From the NCBI GenBank assembly GCA_029582265.1, contig CM055828.1, positions 3,703,402 to 3,767,401 on the forward strand: a DNA stretch of 64,000 nucleotides, written 5' to 3'. Positions 46,661 through 59,021 of the stretch are shown one piece after another. The notes under the pieces are model-generated. The model was not told the origin of the DNA. It saw only the letters and a list, made by a program, of their open reading frames with translations, and did not search any database. Source of the DNA: Zoroaster sp. YZ-2022. Lineage: Eukaryota > Echinodermata > Asteroidea > Forcipulatida > Zoroasteridae. Position 1 is the first letter of the stretch; every line of letters starts with the position of its first letter. Both the position numbers and the translations under genes were made by a program.

Positions 46661-47340
46661 CTATAGGAAAATAAATGGTTTCCCTAAAAATTTACATTTG
46701 TTGTTGTTATTAAAACCTACACAGTTCTATGCAATTATTTTGCCATGCCCAATAATTGTTCTGGGTTCTAGTGTGACATTTTTGTTGGATACAGGGTTTT
46801 GGGAGCACAAGTCTTCAAAGTTTGAGAATCAGAAAGCTCATCAAACGGATGCCATATTTTACTCATAGCAGCGTGATCTGATGAAATTTCCCCAGAATTT
46901 AGCAAAATAACTTATATATATCTATACATGTTGCAATACTCAACTTAGTTTTTTTTTGTTGGGAATACGACTTTAATAATTATAACATCATTGTATCCAA
47001 TGAGTTTGCGCATTTTAGGCAGATAAAGGTAATGAATCACTCGTCTATTGATGTGATTCATAAATGTGTATTTTCTTTAGTACACAACTCGGCGCTGTGC
47101 TGACGATGGGTTTACAGTTTCAATTAGACAGATATGTCAACTTTAGTTTAAATTTACAAAGGAACAAACCACGGACCCTCTATAATCGAACGGGTGCATG
47201 AACTTACTGCAACATAAAACCAGGGGTGACCAAAGTAGACCCGAAACAAGGTCCCAGTGGATAATAAACACACCTCACAGCCGGCATTCGCCTTGCCTTG
47301 CCCCGCTAAGGTCACCCGTTATCCTCTTCAAGGATCTGTA

Positions 47341-47481
47341 CTTCGATCCCACATCATGAAAGCCGCGACTGTCTATTGGATCTATCGCCGCCCAACAGGA
47401 AGGGAACAACTTCTAAAATGGATAGCAAACGGTTGTTGGTGTTTTTGGTCTTCTTTTTGGTGGCACCTGTACACTTCTTGA
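47341..47481 (+). promoter_or_regulatory. upstream start codon overlapping the main start of the EGFR-like/CUB gene
   Basis: An ATG at 47356 opens a frame (MKAATVYWIYRRPTG...) that runs past the main start at 47418 in another frame. If it lies within the transcript it would reduce initiation at 47418. A TATA-like ATAAAA sits at about 47214. Confidence 0.35.
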
Positions 47482-50400
47482 ATGCACAGCAGCCTGACGG
47501 GGAACAAGGTATGACCTACTGTTTTGTTAATTCAATCAGCCACGGGCTTAAGTAGGAAGAATTTGACTTTCGAAGTTCTTGTACCTTTTGTTGTAACGAG
47601 GAAATTTGTTATAGGTATGCGTTGAGACTGAATACCGGTCAGTGGAAATAATTATGTTTGTATAGGCCTACGTATGACCTTTATATTGTGGAACATTTAA
47701 TTTTAAAATTTTTGTTTTCCTTTATTTTATTATAGGAAAAACAATTCAGATTTAAAACAAAACTGCCGGGAATCACCGGTGAAATAGCGAACATCATCAT
47801 CAAACACTTTGCTGATCGCGCCCCGATCGAACGTACACCGTTTCGCGCTACGAAATTGAGCTTTTTCCTACTGAATTATAAATAAACTTTTTTCAAACAA
47901 TTTCACAGAAGTGGTGACATACTGATCTGACACTTTTTTGTGGTTACTTTCTATTAAACTATGCCTATTTTTGCTTCTTCCATGTTCATTATTGTGTTTT
48001 CAATTTACTTAGTCGCTGTACTAAACGACTGGCTCCTATTATAACTAAGCAGGGGGTACCCTGACGATACATAGTTATCAATGTCAGCAAATATCCATAT
48101 TTATTTGGTTTAAAGGAGAAGGGGTCAAGCAATGAAGGCTCCTTGTTTCTTTGTGGTCGAACGTGATAGTATGGTAATGGGCTTGCAAAAGTTAAACTCC
48201 AACTTAGGTCAAACCATTAGAGGAAGGAACTCCATGGTCAAATCATACGTCCCTGCATGTTGATGTTATTTATGACATCAGCTTTCTCCAGAAATTTTAC
48301 AGTTCTATCGCCTGTACGAAGAGTCAGTAAAAAGCACAATGCACTCTTGATTTTTTTATTCACCCTTCTACGACGAAAATCATAATGAGGCACATATCAT
48401 AGTTGCAGTAATAAACATTCACTCAATTCAATATTTATTCCAATATTGGTGTATAAAACAAAAATAGACAAAATAGAGTGTAACTGACAAGGCCTATGTT
48501 TGTAATAAGACACTTCAAATGTTTAAATGATTATAAAACGGATAGGCAATATTTAATGCAACATTATACTTCAGAAGCAAGTGGAATTGTAGATAACATG
48601 GTCTTTGGAGGGAACGAGAGAGTAATGGCCACTGTTTGAATATAACTACCGGTAGGCCTATCATTTGTATAAACAGTGAATATTCCGTTTCTTCTCAACA
48701 GACTGTCACGAACAATGTGTGAACGGATGTTACGGACCCGGCCAAGACGAATGCTGCCACGATCAATGCGTCCGTGGATGTACAGATGCAACCGACGCAG
48801 GGTGTACGGTAGGCCAAAGTCAAGGGGGGGGGGGGGGGGGGGGGCCAAGAATTTGTTAATGAAAAAAAGGTTTGATTCCCATATAAGGCTTTTTCACCGG
48901 CTATGGCTTTTAAAAGCAAGGATGGGGGAAATTCGATCATGCCAAAATTGGAAATATTTGTGGGCGGTTTTTTCGAGAAGGTTTTTATCGTGTGTGAAGA
49001 GTCCATGATTGTAAGTGAGGTTGTGATGGGTTAAGATCGAATGTTTGTTTTCTTCTACTGAGAAGTTCATCCCATCATGATAATACGTTCATTGGCAACT
49101 GTCGCCAGGGGACGGCAGACGGAATCCTGTCTAAAAGAATTTAAAAAATATGTTTACGTTTTACTTTGAAAAATTAAATAACTCGAGAAATCGTTTTGCT
49201 TTTTTGTCAGGAATGTCTGAACGTTAATCTTGATGGGAGATGCCAGTTGAATTGCGGTCAAGCCTTTGTGTACAACGAGGTAACATTCGACTTGGAACCA
49301 AATCCGGGATTTAAGTTCCAATATGGACAAGAGTGCGTTGAAAAATGTCATAAATGTAAGATAAATTTTGATTAACATTATTTACAACTTTAATAAGATA
49401 AATAGAGAATTAGCTGTTGCAAACTGCTTACCAACCTAAAGGACATGTAGTATAAATGCAAAATAATGGTTATTGGCCTTACATTTCGAACCTAGCAGGT
49501 TCTTTCTTGAAGGCAAAATGGGACAGAATACAAACAACATACATATATAAACACAAAAAGTAGAAACAAATATTTAATAAGAAAAACAAATATTTTTTGT
49601 GCAAATCATATTTTGATTTCTTATTAAAATTTGAGAAAACTTGTTGAAATAACTTCTGTTAAGCTGGAAATGGACATTTGGTAAGTTTAATACCGACTAC
49701 ATGCCTCAAATAACCCCACTATCAAACTACATTCCTAGTTATTTCATTTTAATAATTTGTCTCGGAATAGTTGTACCCACCGAGACCGAGAGGTGTGTGG
49801 AGCGGTGCAGCCCAGGGTACAGAATTGAGGGTGATCAGTGCGTCAGGTGCGGTGGAGCGTGCCCTCGGGAAGGTAAGTTCAAGTAATCACTAAATCTTAG
49901 CGTCCAACTTTTGTCGGCCTAAACTATAAAGCGATATAAATTCTTTTTGGCCTCTAATTTCAACCAGTTTCAGTCAAAACGTATAGCTATTATTTCATTC
50001 CATATTCAAGTATAAGCGTATTTCACAGGTTATAGTAAGAAAATTCAGAGTGGCGCGTGCGCGTTCACCGTGGATTTGTATTGTTGCGTCACTCATTTGC
50101 TAGCAATAATGGCCGGCAAGTTAGCGTGCCTTTCTTCATGCTCAACGGTTAACCGTTAAGCATGAAAAAAAGTACAGTAAGCAAGAAATCGGCTGCTTAG
50201 CAGCTGCCCATGAAAATAGGTCCAGTTCCAGTGGTGTGTTAGTTCCGTCATAGAGAAAGGAGTGTCCTTTCTCTATGGTTCCGTGAATGCTAACATTAAT
50301 GGCATTAGCCTAATACATGATTAACATTTCTCAAAATTTAGGGATCACGAATATACTAGTCAGCGACCAATGCGACGGGGTCAAGCCATATGAATGGGGC

Positions 50401-53400
50401 GTGATCAACAGAAAGAACCGCCCAACTGGCAACGTCACTTGTACTCAGGTGTTGATTGGTTCACCAGGGAGTACGCTCAAGCTGAAGCTACGGGACGTGA
50501 GTGTTCACGAGGGAATCGGTGAGTTCTATCAACAATAACGAATAAACAATTATTAATTGTTTTATTAAAGGGAATGTACAACATTTACAAAACTTCTAAG
50601 AATATTATGCACTCTCTTTTAGCAAGATATACATTAAAACCCTCCGTACGAACAGCACCACTACACGGTGTAGTAGGTCAACGAACTTTCTGTAATTATT
50701 CCTTAATTAACGGGAGAAAATTTTTAATCCTTCGTAAGTTCCTTTGGATCCCCATTAGACATACTGTGTTAGAAGCTTAAAGTACTGGGAAAATTTGTTC
50801 ACCCCTTTAAGCCAGCCGCAAGTGCCATGCCTGAGAGGTCCCTATGGGATTTGTGTACAAACTGCCTTAGCCTTGGGGGTCACCAAGGTCATAAACACAC
50901 CGGCTGATTACCATCAGATAACATGCCTGCAGCGGTCTGGGAGACATATCAAATGGCTCTGTGATGGCATTTGACAGGCCTGATGTATTTCGACCAATAA
51001 AATACGTCTATGTTGGGGGCGGGGGGGGGGGTGTGGCTGATATTGGGGGATGGCAATTTGGGGGGGGGGGTCGGATGGCGGTATCTGAGTGATCGATCAT
51101 AGCAGGTGGCTTTTTATGAATGGGCAATGGGTTTGTATATATTGCAGCATGTATATATAGTAGACTGGACTACTATTGAGTAAAAAAAGTACAGGTTTTG
51201 TGTTTAAAAATGAGTTTTTTTTTGGTTTTTTGGGGGAAAATGAGATTTTTTAGTATTAATTAGTAATTATCTTTCTAAGAAAAACATAAAAATTTACAAA
51301 AAATTTTTTTTTGATAGAAAACATCTCTAGACCCTCTGAAACAAGATAAAATTAATAAAATTGGGAAAATCAGTTCATTTACCCATGTAATTAACGATTT
51401 ACAACCTACTACACGGTGTAGTATAGGTGCTGAGGTTCCGTATAAATTAATATCAAACGAGCCGCAGGGTTAAATAACCAACCTGTGAACATTTCAGCTT
51501 ATAATGTTGTGTCGTTAACGAGAAAATAGTGAAAATGCATTCAGATTGTTTGTATTCGATATTCATTCTCAACGTGGAATTTAGTAAAGGGTGCCATTTT
51601 TCTTAAAATAATTAAGAAGGTGAAATTATTTTCCTTTTCTTTAAAATGACATCACCTGAGACAAAATGCCAGGGAAAATTTATACAATACCGGTAATCAG
51701 CAGTAAAAAGGAACGAATAATAATAACCAGTGTAGTGAAGTTTTCTTTATTCATGCATTCTTGGTTTTGAAAAGTGAATGTTACATGGTTTGTATTTCTG
51801 TTATCTAAAATAAGATGTCAGAGGGTTATTCATTGATTTTTTTCATCAGATCAACGAAATCGATATTATCTTTTTAACAGATGAGAAGTTAGTCATTAGC
51901 GCGGATGGATTTCAACAAAGTTTTGACCGAGACTCGTACGCGTCGACCCTCAACCTTCGAACCGACACACTGATCGTTCAGCACCGTACCTTTGCAAGTG
52001 GCCACGGGTACCTCCTTGAGTATGACTTTAATGAGCCAATCGGAGCTACTGGTTCAAGTAAGCTCAGTTGAATGTTTTCATTCTGCCCCTCCTTTAACGT
52101 TATTAATCATCCATAGTAATTATTCCGCCTGAAGTGGTTTCAGTTGTAAAGAGGAAACAAGATATATGAAAGTTTCAGTCAATCCCCATTGTTGTGATTG
52201 TTTGCCAAGTGAATCTATTGATTTGAGGTCGAAAACTCTAAATGAATTTTCACAATTATCTTACAAAAGTTTGAACTATTAATTCAGCTGAAACTTTCAC
52301 AGTTCAGTTTCCTTTTCAAATGCCCTTTTCTTGATCTTCATAAAGTACGTATGCCTAGGCCTATAGAGACCTTCAACCAAGACTGTAGTCTAGCGTTAAT
52401 ATTTTTTATAATTATTTTAAAACTTATTTCACAAAAAAAGCATTCCGGGTTTGGCGACTTTCGCTATGAGCCTCAGACGAGCGCATGCCTTGCTATGTCC
52501 TCTCCATGTCCGACTTGTTGAGGGCGCGCTTCACTTAAGAAGCAGCAGCTTAATAGCAAATCGCTAAGTAGCAAATCGCTGGTGAGCGCCCTCTTTTGAC
52601 TCCAGTAGATTTAAAGTGTTAACGCTTACCAGTGAAGAGTTTTCGCAGTACACGGAATACTCAGAGACGGGAGGAGGTATTTCCACAGTCCAGAATTAGC
52701 ATAGAGCACTCACCCATACGCATTTGTATTCTAAAAATGAACTTAAGAGACTTCGTACGCGGTACCCTTCGCATGAAAGGCGAGCGTGCTAATGTTACCA
52801 AGCCATTCGGAAACTTTGGTAATTTAATTTTAATTAATTATAAGTACCTTTTTAAAATAGCTTTTATAAGAAATTGGCAATTGGACTGCATAAAGAAACA
52901 TTGCAGACGGGATGCATTTTCACCGATAGAGGGCTCAGATGTGCGCGGAGCGGATAAGCGGTTTGTCAGAAATGATAGTAAACACTCATAATTTGTTCAG
53001 ATCGATTGAACTGCTACTTTCTCAGAATGGAAACACATTCATTGTTCCTCACCAATTCAGTTTCGAGCTCTGCCCAGTACAATGGAATAATATGCTAACA
53101 CATGGGGTTGACACAGTCAAGACACTTTATTTAGATCCCCAAACCGTAGTAGATAGAATCTGAGTCGGACATTTTGGTTGTACCCTTTTCAGGATGCGAC
53201 GAGGTCTTTACGAGCAACACGGGTAGCTTCCATAGCCCCGACTTCCCTGACAAATACAAAGCAAGGGAGAAATGTACCTATCACATCATACTGGAACCAG
53301 GCTATCGGGTGGACGTAGTCTTCCAGAAGTTCTATCTGCAAGGGGATGAACCCTCGTGTCTTGCTGATAAGATGGAGGTAAAAACTAGGGGCGGATCCAG

Positions 53401-53940
53401 GGTGCTAAAAAAGGGGGCACACTGCCAAAAAAGGAGAGACACCTTAAAACGATGAATGGTGATCAAGTGGTTGGCCCCTTTTACTCCACCCCATGTATCC
53501 GATTGAACAGCCAATAGGCCTAGTAAACGTGGGTGGTTCTAGGCGTATACTTTTTCGAAGGGGCGGGCCCCTACAGATCTCAAGCGGTTGGTATGATCCG
53601 GTTCTTGTACGTGCATGACAAAACCTTTACTCTTTCGTATTCATTTTCCATTTTGTGCCTGGTCGACAGATGTATCTGTTAAAATCCACGTACGCTATAG
53701 CTCATATGAGGACATCAAGCAAGTCAGATAACTCGTTTGCTGCACATTGACGCATTTTGTGATTATCCTTCCTAGGTTATTGAGCCTATACTGGGTACCA
53801 CTGTGACTTATTGTGGTCGTAAAAGACCCCCGTTCACCATCAGCTCCGAAACAAACTACCTCGTGCTCAAATTCACAAGCGACAGTGTTAAGCACTACAA
53901 AGGATACACCGCTACCTTCACGGCTGTTGAAGCACCATAA
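47418..53940 (+). CDS. secreted EGFR-furin-like / CUB protein (8 exons)
   Basis: Exons are 47418-47508, 48702-48808, 49211-49355, 49771-49872, 50342-50518, 51881-52057, 53193-53377 and 53776-53940, with phases 1,0,1,1,1,1,0: 382 residues. A signal peptide (about 1-23, ending FLNA) is followed by a cysteine-rich region (31-148). Its spacing follows domain II of EGFR-family receptors: DCHEQCVNGCYGPG, NCGQAFVYNEVTFDLEPNPG, FQYGQECVEKCHK, CSPGYRIEGDQCVRCGGAC. Next come a CUB-like domain (149-266) and a canonical CUB (267-381) with four cysteines and SPDFPDKY. No membrane segment or kinase follows before the stop. It should be an extracellular protein, possibly a ligand or receptor binder. The domain calls are firm; the role is inference. 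Phase-1 introns bound the modules, as expected after exon shuffling. I do not know a named orthologue. Confidence 0.88.
48824..48844. repeat. poly-G tract of 21 in intron 2
   Basis: An uninterrupted G run 15 bases after the exon 2 donor. Runs of this length can form G-quadruplexes and are prone to slippage and assembly error. Confidence 0.9.
50519..51880. other. intron 5 of the EGFR-like/CUB gene
   Basis: Two long G runs (about 51016-51030 and 51060-51070) and a pair of TACTACACGGTGTAGTA-type palindromes (about 50660-50676 and 51408-51424). No exon is seen. Confidence 0.4.
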
Positions 53941-54440
53941 ATCAACGAACAATTTCAGGAATATAGCTTTCCCCCTTTGGTTTTAGAAGAGCCAAAGTTG
54001 AGGCAGTAGTATTGTGTGCGCAATAGGCAGAGGTTTTAATATGACAACAATTGTTAGTTCGTTTTGTTTCTTTTTATAAAAAAGAAAAAACTGTCAAATT
54101 ATTAAATGAACAGTATTACGAAACTGTAATTTTCATCGATTTATTTTTGAGAATGTGTTTGAAGACTCATTGTAGAGATCTACAATCAGAGTGTACAGTG
54201 TCCTAAGGGGTACTCAATTAGGGTTTGAACATAAGCCGTCGAAAAAGCTACTTTTTACCTAAGAAATAGTCACATAGGCCTATAATCATTAATACCACGT
54301 AGAAACTAAAGGGAGGTTTACACACCTTTGGTAAAATAATTACTGAACCATAATCAAACTTACTTGATGTGTGACATGGTGTCATTTTGACAAAACGTGA
54401 ATTGTATTACACATTTGAAATGGATCACGGACTGTGATCC
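53941..54440. other. 3' flank of the EGFR-like/CUB gene
   Basis: AT-rich, presumably the 3' untranslated region. No consensus polyadenylation signal was picked out. Confidence 0.35.
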
Positions 54441-55960
54441 ATTTTCACATTAGAATGCAGTGCCATGGAGTGCCATGGTCGAGCGGTTTAGTGCATCGGA
54501 TTTGTGTTCTGGTGACTGAATCGTCAGAATGTGGGTTCGAATCCTGTCTGTGACCGTGGTACTTGTGTCCTTGAGCAAGACACTTTACCATAATTGCTTC
54601 TCTCCACCCAGGAGCAAATGGGTACCTGTGAGGGCAGAGTTGGTTGTTATGTTTGATTAGCCCATATGCGCCGAAATGGCAGCAATTGAGCTGTATACTC
54701 CTCAGGGAGCTGAGATGGTTTCTGGAATGATTTATGCGCCTGATGAGCAGGGGTAATAATGTACAGCGCTCTGATACCTTGTTTAAGAGCGCTTTAAAAT
54801 GCCCGACATTATTATACACAAACATCTGAATGAGTTTTCACTATATTCTTGTTAATGACACAATGAAATAAGTTGACACTTCACAGGTTGGCTGTACATC
54901 TCTCTTGATTCGTCTTAAGCATGGATGCACGAATGATGAAGGCCTATATACATAATGTTTATGTACCCAAAAGGGTACACTCCCTTTAAATGGCGGTAGA
55001 GCTTTCTTTTTTTAAAGTATAAATTAAGGAGCGACTAAAAAGTAAAAAGCAACGGGATAATATGGTCCAGTTTAAAGTATAAATTAAGGAGCGACTAAAA
55101 AGTAAAAAGCAAGGGATAATATGGTCCAGATTATATTCCTAGCAGAAATTTAATGATTTGAGACTTGACCATAGTATGTATTCTGACCTTCAATAAGCTA
55201 TTGAGTAGATGTTTATTCTGTCTTTTACTTGTGGCATTAAAAAGCAGTTCACAAATGCAAAGTATCGACAACTCGGACTTGTTTCTTTTCCCCAGAAATG
55301 TTGATGGATGTATGAAAATTGATGAGATACTATTTTGTAATTCAAGTTTACCTTTCCCTCCATACGATTCCCAAACTGAAGAACACCCGTTAATTAGATC
55401 TTTATGGGTGGATACATCAGGAGTCACGGTCAACAGTAAACGTTTAACATTGACCAAGGCACAGTCGGATAGGCCTTACTTTGTAATGCACACACATGTA
55501 TGCAGTGAACATTGACTTCAGACGTGTACGAGATTGCAATTTACAGCCTGACGTCGTACCCACGACTCAGTTAGTTACTCTCGCAATACCGTGAGTGTAC
55601 GTGTGTGTGCCCTACCCAGTCGGGGAGATTGGATCTTAAACAATGATCGTCAGGCCCAACAATGTGCACATTTCCGGATGGTTTCTATCACAGTAATCCT
55701 GTCGTTCAAATATTATAGTGTATCGGTGTATCGTGAAATACGTGTTAGGGTTAGTGTACTGTATAAGTACACTTTATACATTATTTTAGTGAAGTCGTAT
55801 TGTTATTGTAGTGAGGTCGTCAAACAATAATAAATCTAACACACGGTGTTTTCCGCCTTGTTAAAACAAAAGATGCGGGTACACGAAAGTACAATGACAA
55901 AAACATTTACCGGCATATGGGAGACAAAAACACGAGTTATTATATATTCCGAAAACAAAG
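54440..55960. repeat. local duplication, left copy
   Basis: Segments 54440-54470, 54815-55050 and 55805-55960 match 61355-61735 in the same order and orientation. The left copy has gained the SINE and about 750 bp (55050-55805), or the right copy has lost the latter. A 61-bp piece is tandemly doubled at about 55011-55133. Confidence 0.85.
54471..54817 (+). mobile_element. tRNA-derived SINE, near full length
   Basis: A-box TGGTCGAGCGG (54476-54486) and B-box GGTTCGAATCC (54534-54544) lie in tRNA-like spacing. The body shares TGTCCTTGAGCAAG and CAGGGAGCTGAGATGGTTTC with the element at 24667-25212, and an (ATT)-type tail follows. The duplicated copy of this region (61355-61390) lacks it and shows the empty site. 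Confidence 0.88.
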
Positions 55961-56097
55961 AACGAATATTAACGATCCGGCGGATTATTATCACCTTAAT
56001 GTAAGAAAGAACAAAGACGAAAAATAAGGACAGATTAGGGTAATTTCAATGACTAACTATAGAATAAATTACTATGGCAGTAAAATCGTTCAATTAT

Positions 56098-56320
56098 GGG
56101 AACAATACAACATTTCATATGAAGTTGAAAATAAATAGGATTTTGGATTTAGTTTTAGATAGCGCATTTCACATAATGTCTTTATGTGCTTTACATTACT
56201 TCCGCTGCTCACTGGGCCAATATCATTCCTGTAATCTTTCTCAGCTCCCTGGGGAGTGTACAATCCCTTGTATGAAACATTTTGGCGTTACAGAGTTAAT
56301 CAAACACAATAAGCATCTCT
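56098..56320. repeat. left flank of the foldback insertion, including SINE remnant
   Basis: 56098-56165 recurs as 61258-61325 in direct orientation. It is followed by a minus-orientation SINE body (CAGCTCCCTGGGGAG at about 56243) that breaks at ATCTCT (56315-56320), where the foldback element begins. The SINE continues to the right of the element at 61210. Confidence 0.75.
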
Positions 56321-56363
56321 ATATGGTGTTCTAAAAAGGACACATGCACATTGCAAGAAGAGT

Positions 56364-56622
56364 GTTGTCGCGTCGCACTAGAAGTGTGTCGCGTCGCACT
56401 AGAAGTGTAGTCGCGTCGCACTAGAAGTGTGTGGCGTCGCACTAGAAGTGTGGCGTCGCACTAGAAGTGTGTCGCGTCGCACTAGAAGTGTAGTCGCGTC
56501 GCACTAGAAGTGTGTCGCGTCGCACCAGAAGTGTAGTCGCGTCGCACCAGAAGTGTAGTCGCGTCGCACTAGAAGTGTGTCGCGTCGCACTAGAAGTGTT
56601 GTCGCGTCGCACTAGAAGTGTT
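56364..56622. repeat. outer tandem array of left foldback arm
   Basis: About 12 units of GTGTCGCGTCGCACTAGAA with 2-4 bp length variation (GTGTGTCG, GTGTAGTCG, GTGTTGTCG). Two units carry CACCAGAA instead of CACTAGAA. Confidence 0.95.
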
Positions 56623-58449
56623 CACCATTGCAGTTTTTTCTCGTATGAAGAGCCGTATGTGACTAAAATTTCGACTAATTAAATATATACGACAAAAACA
56701 AATGTAAATCCATATATTTACTAGAAAAACCAGTTATACAAAAGCGGCAACCAGACTGGTTGGCAGCTAGCATGCATACAGATTTATATTCCTTTAAAAA
56801 AGTCCTCCACAGCCCATACATTATTGTTTTACAGAAAGGTTTTGTTTATGAATTAGTGTTGTAGTTAAAAAAAATGTTGCTAATCCTGTTACAAATATTT
56901 ACAACCTAAACCTAGTCTCGATCCCAACTACCTACATGGAAGGTGAGAATTCTAAACCACAAGACTACCATGCCAGTCGAATTTGGCGGTAAATTAAGTA
57001 CAGAAGAACCTTTGTAAAATTGTATTTATAAAATAATATAAATTGTTCAGAAAAATATTGCGCAGGCCTACAGGGTTCACTTGTCCCCACCGCCCAGGGC
57101 CGTAGCGAGCGGGTTCAGGAGGTATGGGGTGTGACACCCCAATAATTGTTCTCAGTCGGCAAATCAAAGGTACTAGAGCAAGAGTTGGTCCAAAATAACT
57201 TTCCAGTCAGCAACATTTGTATGTTTTATATACTGATGCCTCTTTTCACAACAAACTATTTTAAAGCAGAACCTTACCCTAAATTCATGGTCACACAATA
57301 ATGTAATTATATGGGGGGCTAGATGACAGATAATTAAAAGCAAAAAGGACACAAACAGATGATTTTATTTTTATAAAAACTTGTTTTCAATCATCAACCA
57401 TTCAATATTGTGTACATGTGCAACACTGTCCCAAATAATTATGTCCCACAAGTTGCATTTTGAGATAATCAAATTTGTTACACAACTAACTGTATTAACT
57501 ATCGGCAGGAACACATTTATATATGTTATGGAATACATCATTCAATGTTTCTTTTGAAGCCTTTTTGTCTATAATTTCAGTATAACTATTTTTTTCAAAA
57601 TGATTTTTTAAAGTTCATGAGACAAACATTTCACATAATAAACAACCTGAATGTATTTTCACTATTGCTAAAGCTTTCATATAGGCGGGAGTTATGCATC
57701 AACAAATCCTTACAGAAAAGAAATATATTTTCCAAAAAAAAACTTTCTTAGTGGGTAGACATTCACAGGTCAGTAAGTCTGACCAAGTTCCAATTTTTCA
57801 GTGTAACTTGGACTTGTGTCACCATAAAATGACACAGACTCAAGGTTTGAGGAATACGTGTCTGCTATGAAAGTTTAATACATACTTAATACAAAGTTGA
57901 TGACCAGTTGTAATTAAAGAATTGCCAATCACGAAAAAATAGTTTTGACATTTATTAATATTTCATTAATAGTGTTACTTTCCTTCTGTTTCTCTGATTT
58001 TTGGATGTTACGAACCTAGAATAGTGACTGGATTATTTTAATTTCTGATTATTACTTAATTCCTATTATTTTACTTTATTGCATTTTCCACTTTTTTATT
58101 GTTGGTGATTCCTCAGTTAAATCAAATTGCTTACACTTTTATTGTAATCTACTGAATGACAGGTTTTATAATTCATCTCGTTTCCACTTATCATTTTGTT
58201 GTAAACCTTGTAAAATATTAACGTTTCCGAGTTATTTGTAAATTTATAGCCTACCATTGTTCAGTCACTCTGAGAATTAGAAACCCTAAATTCACTGTAT
58301 TACTGGTTGCAGGTATTCCAGATGAAGACCATCTGGACTTATGCCTCCAGTTTTGCAATTTTCTTGGTTTCCATATTAATTGTGTTAGTACCGGTCGTTA
58401 TATTATTAAATTCACTATCGAATTCTTTGATACAAACGAACATTGTGTA

Positions 58450-59021
58450 TATGTGACCCGCTCTGCGAAAAAGGGTATTAAGGGACGCTATGCCGGCTAT
58501 TACCCGTAAAGGGCTGTTCTACGTGGAGAGGGTGAAAAAAAATTCACAACGTGATTTTTTAGTTGTTGGTTTATTGGCTTCTATTATATCAATACTTTCA
58601 TAATTTATTTACAGAAATATTATTATTGATGAGTAAAGATGAAAAAACAAAAGTTTAAATTGTATACATTATGCAAATTAGCAAAAATATTTGATGCTTG
58701 ATAATTCAAATTTATATTGCACAAGCATTCCTAAAGGAGCTCAAAAGGAACATAACTGTTGCAATGGGCATTCAAGAGAGTTTCTTCTTAGCTCATTTCT
58801 TTTTCCACTTGCTGTGTTTAAAGGGCTGTATCTCTGAAGGCACTTCCGTTAATTTGTACAATATGAATATGCAAAAATCAGTATATCTCCAGAATGCAAA
58901 ATGCCACAGGGTTCAAACCTACACCAAATTAAAGCTTATAATGTAACCAATTCAGCTATGTATGTAACTCAATTTTTAAATTTTGTCCCATAATACCCAT
59001 TTTTGTGGAGCCGGTCACATA
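58450..59021. mobile_element. nested TIR element in the foldback loop
   Basis: TATGTGACCCGCTC at the left and GAGCCGGTCACATA at the right are inverted with one mismatch, and complementarity goes on for about 37 bp through AAGGGTATTA / TAATACCC. The 572-bp element has no coding sequence. Confidence 0.75.

Noticed and set aside
52632..52991. 119-codon frame in intron 6 of the EGFR-like/CUB gene
   Set aside because: No motif, no splice-compatible borders and no similarity to the neighbouring modules.
56364..56622. Regularly spaced repeats resembling a CRISPR array
   Set aside because: The genome is animal, the units are directly adjacent tandem repeats without unique spacers, and an inverted partner array exists at 60.9-61.2 kb.
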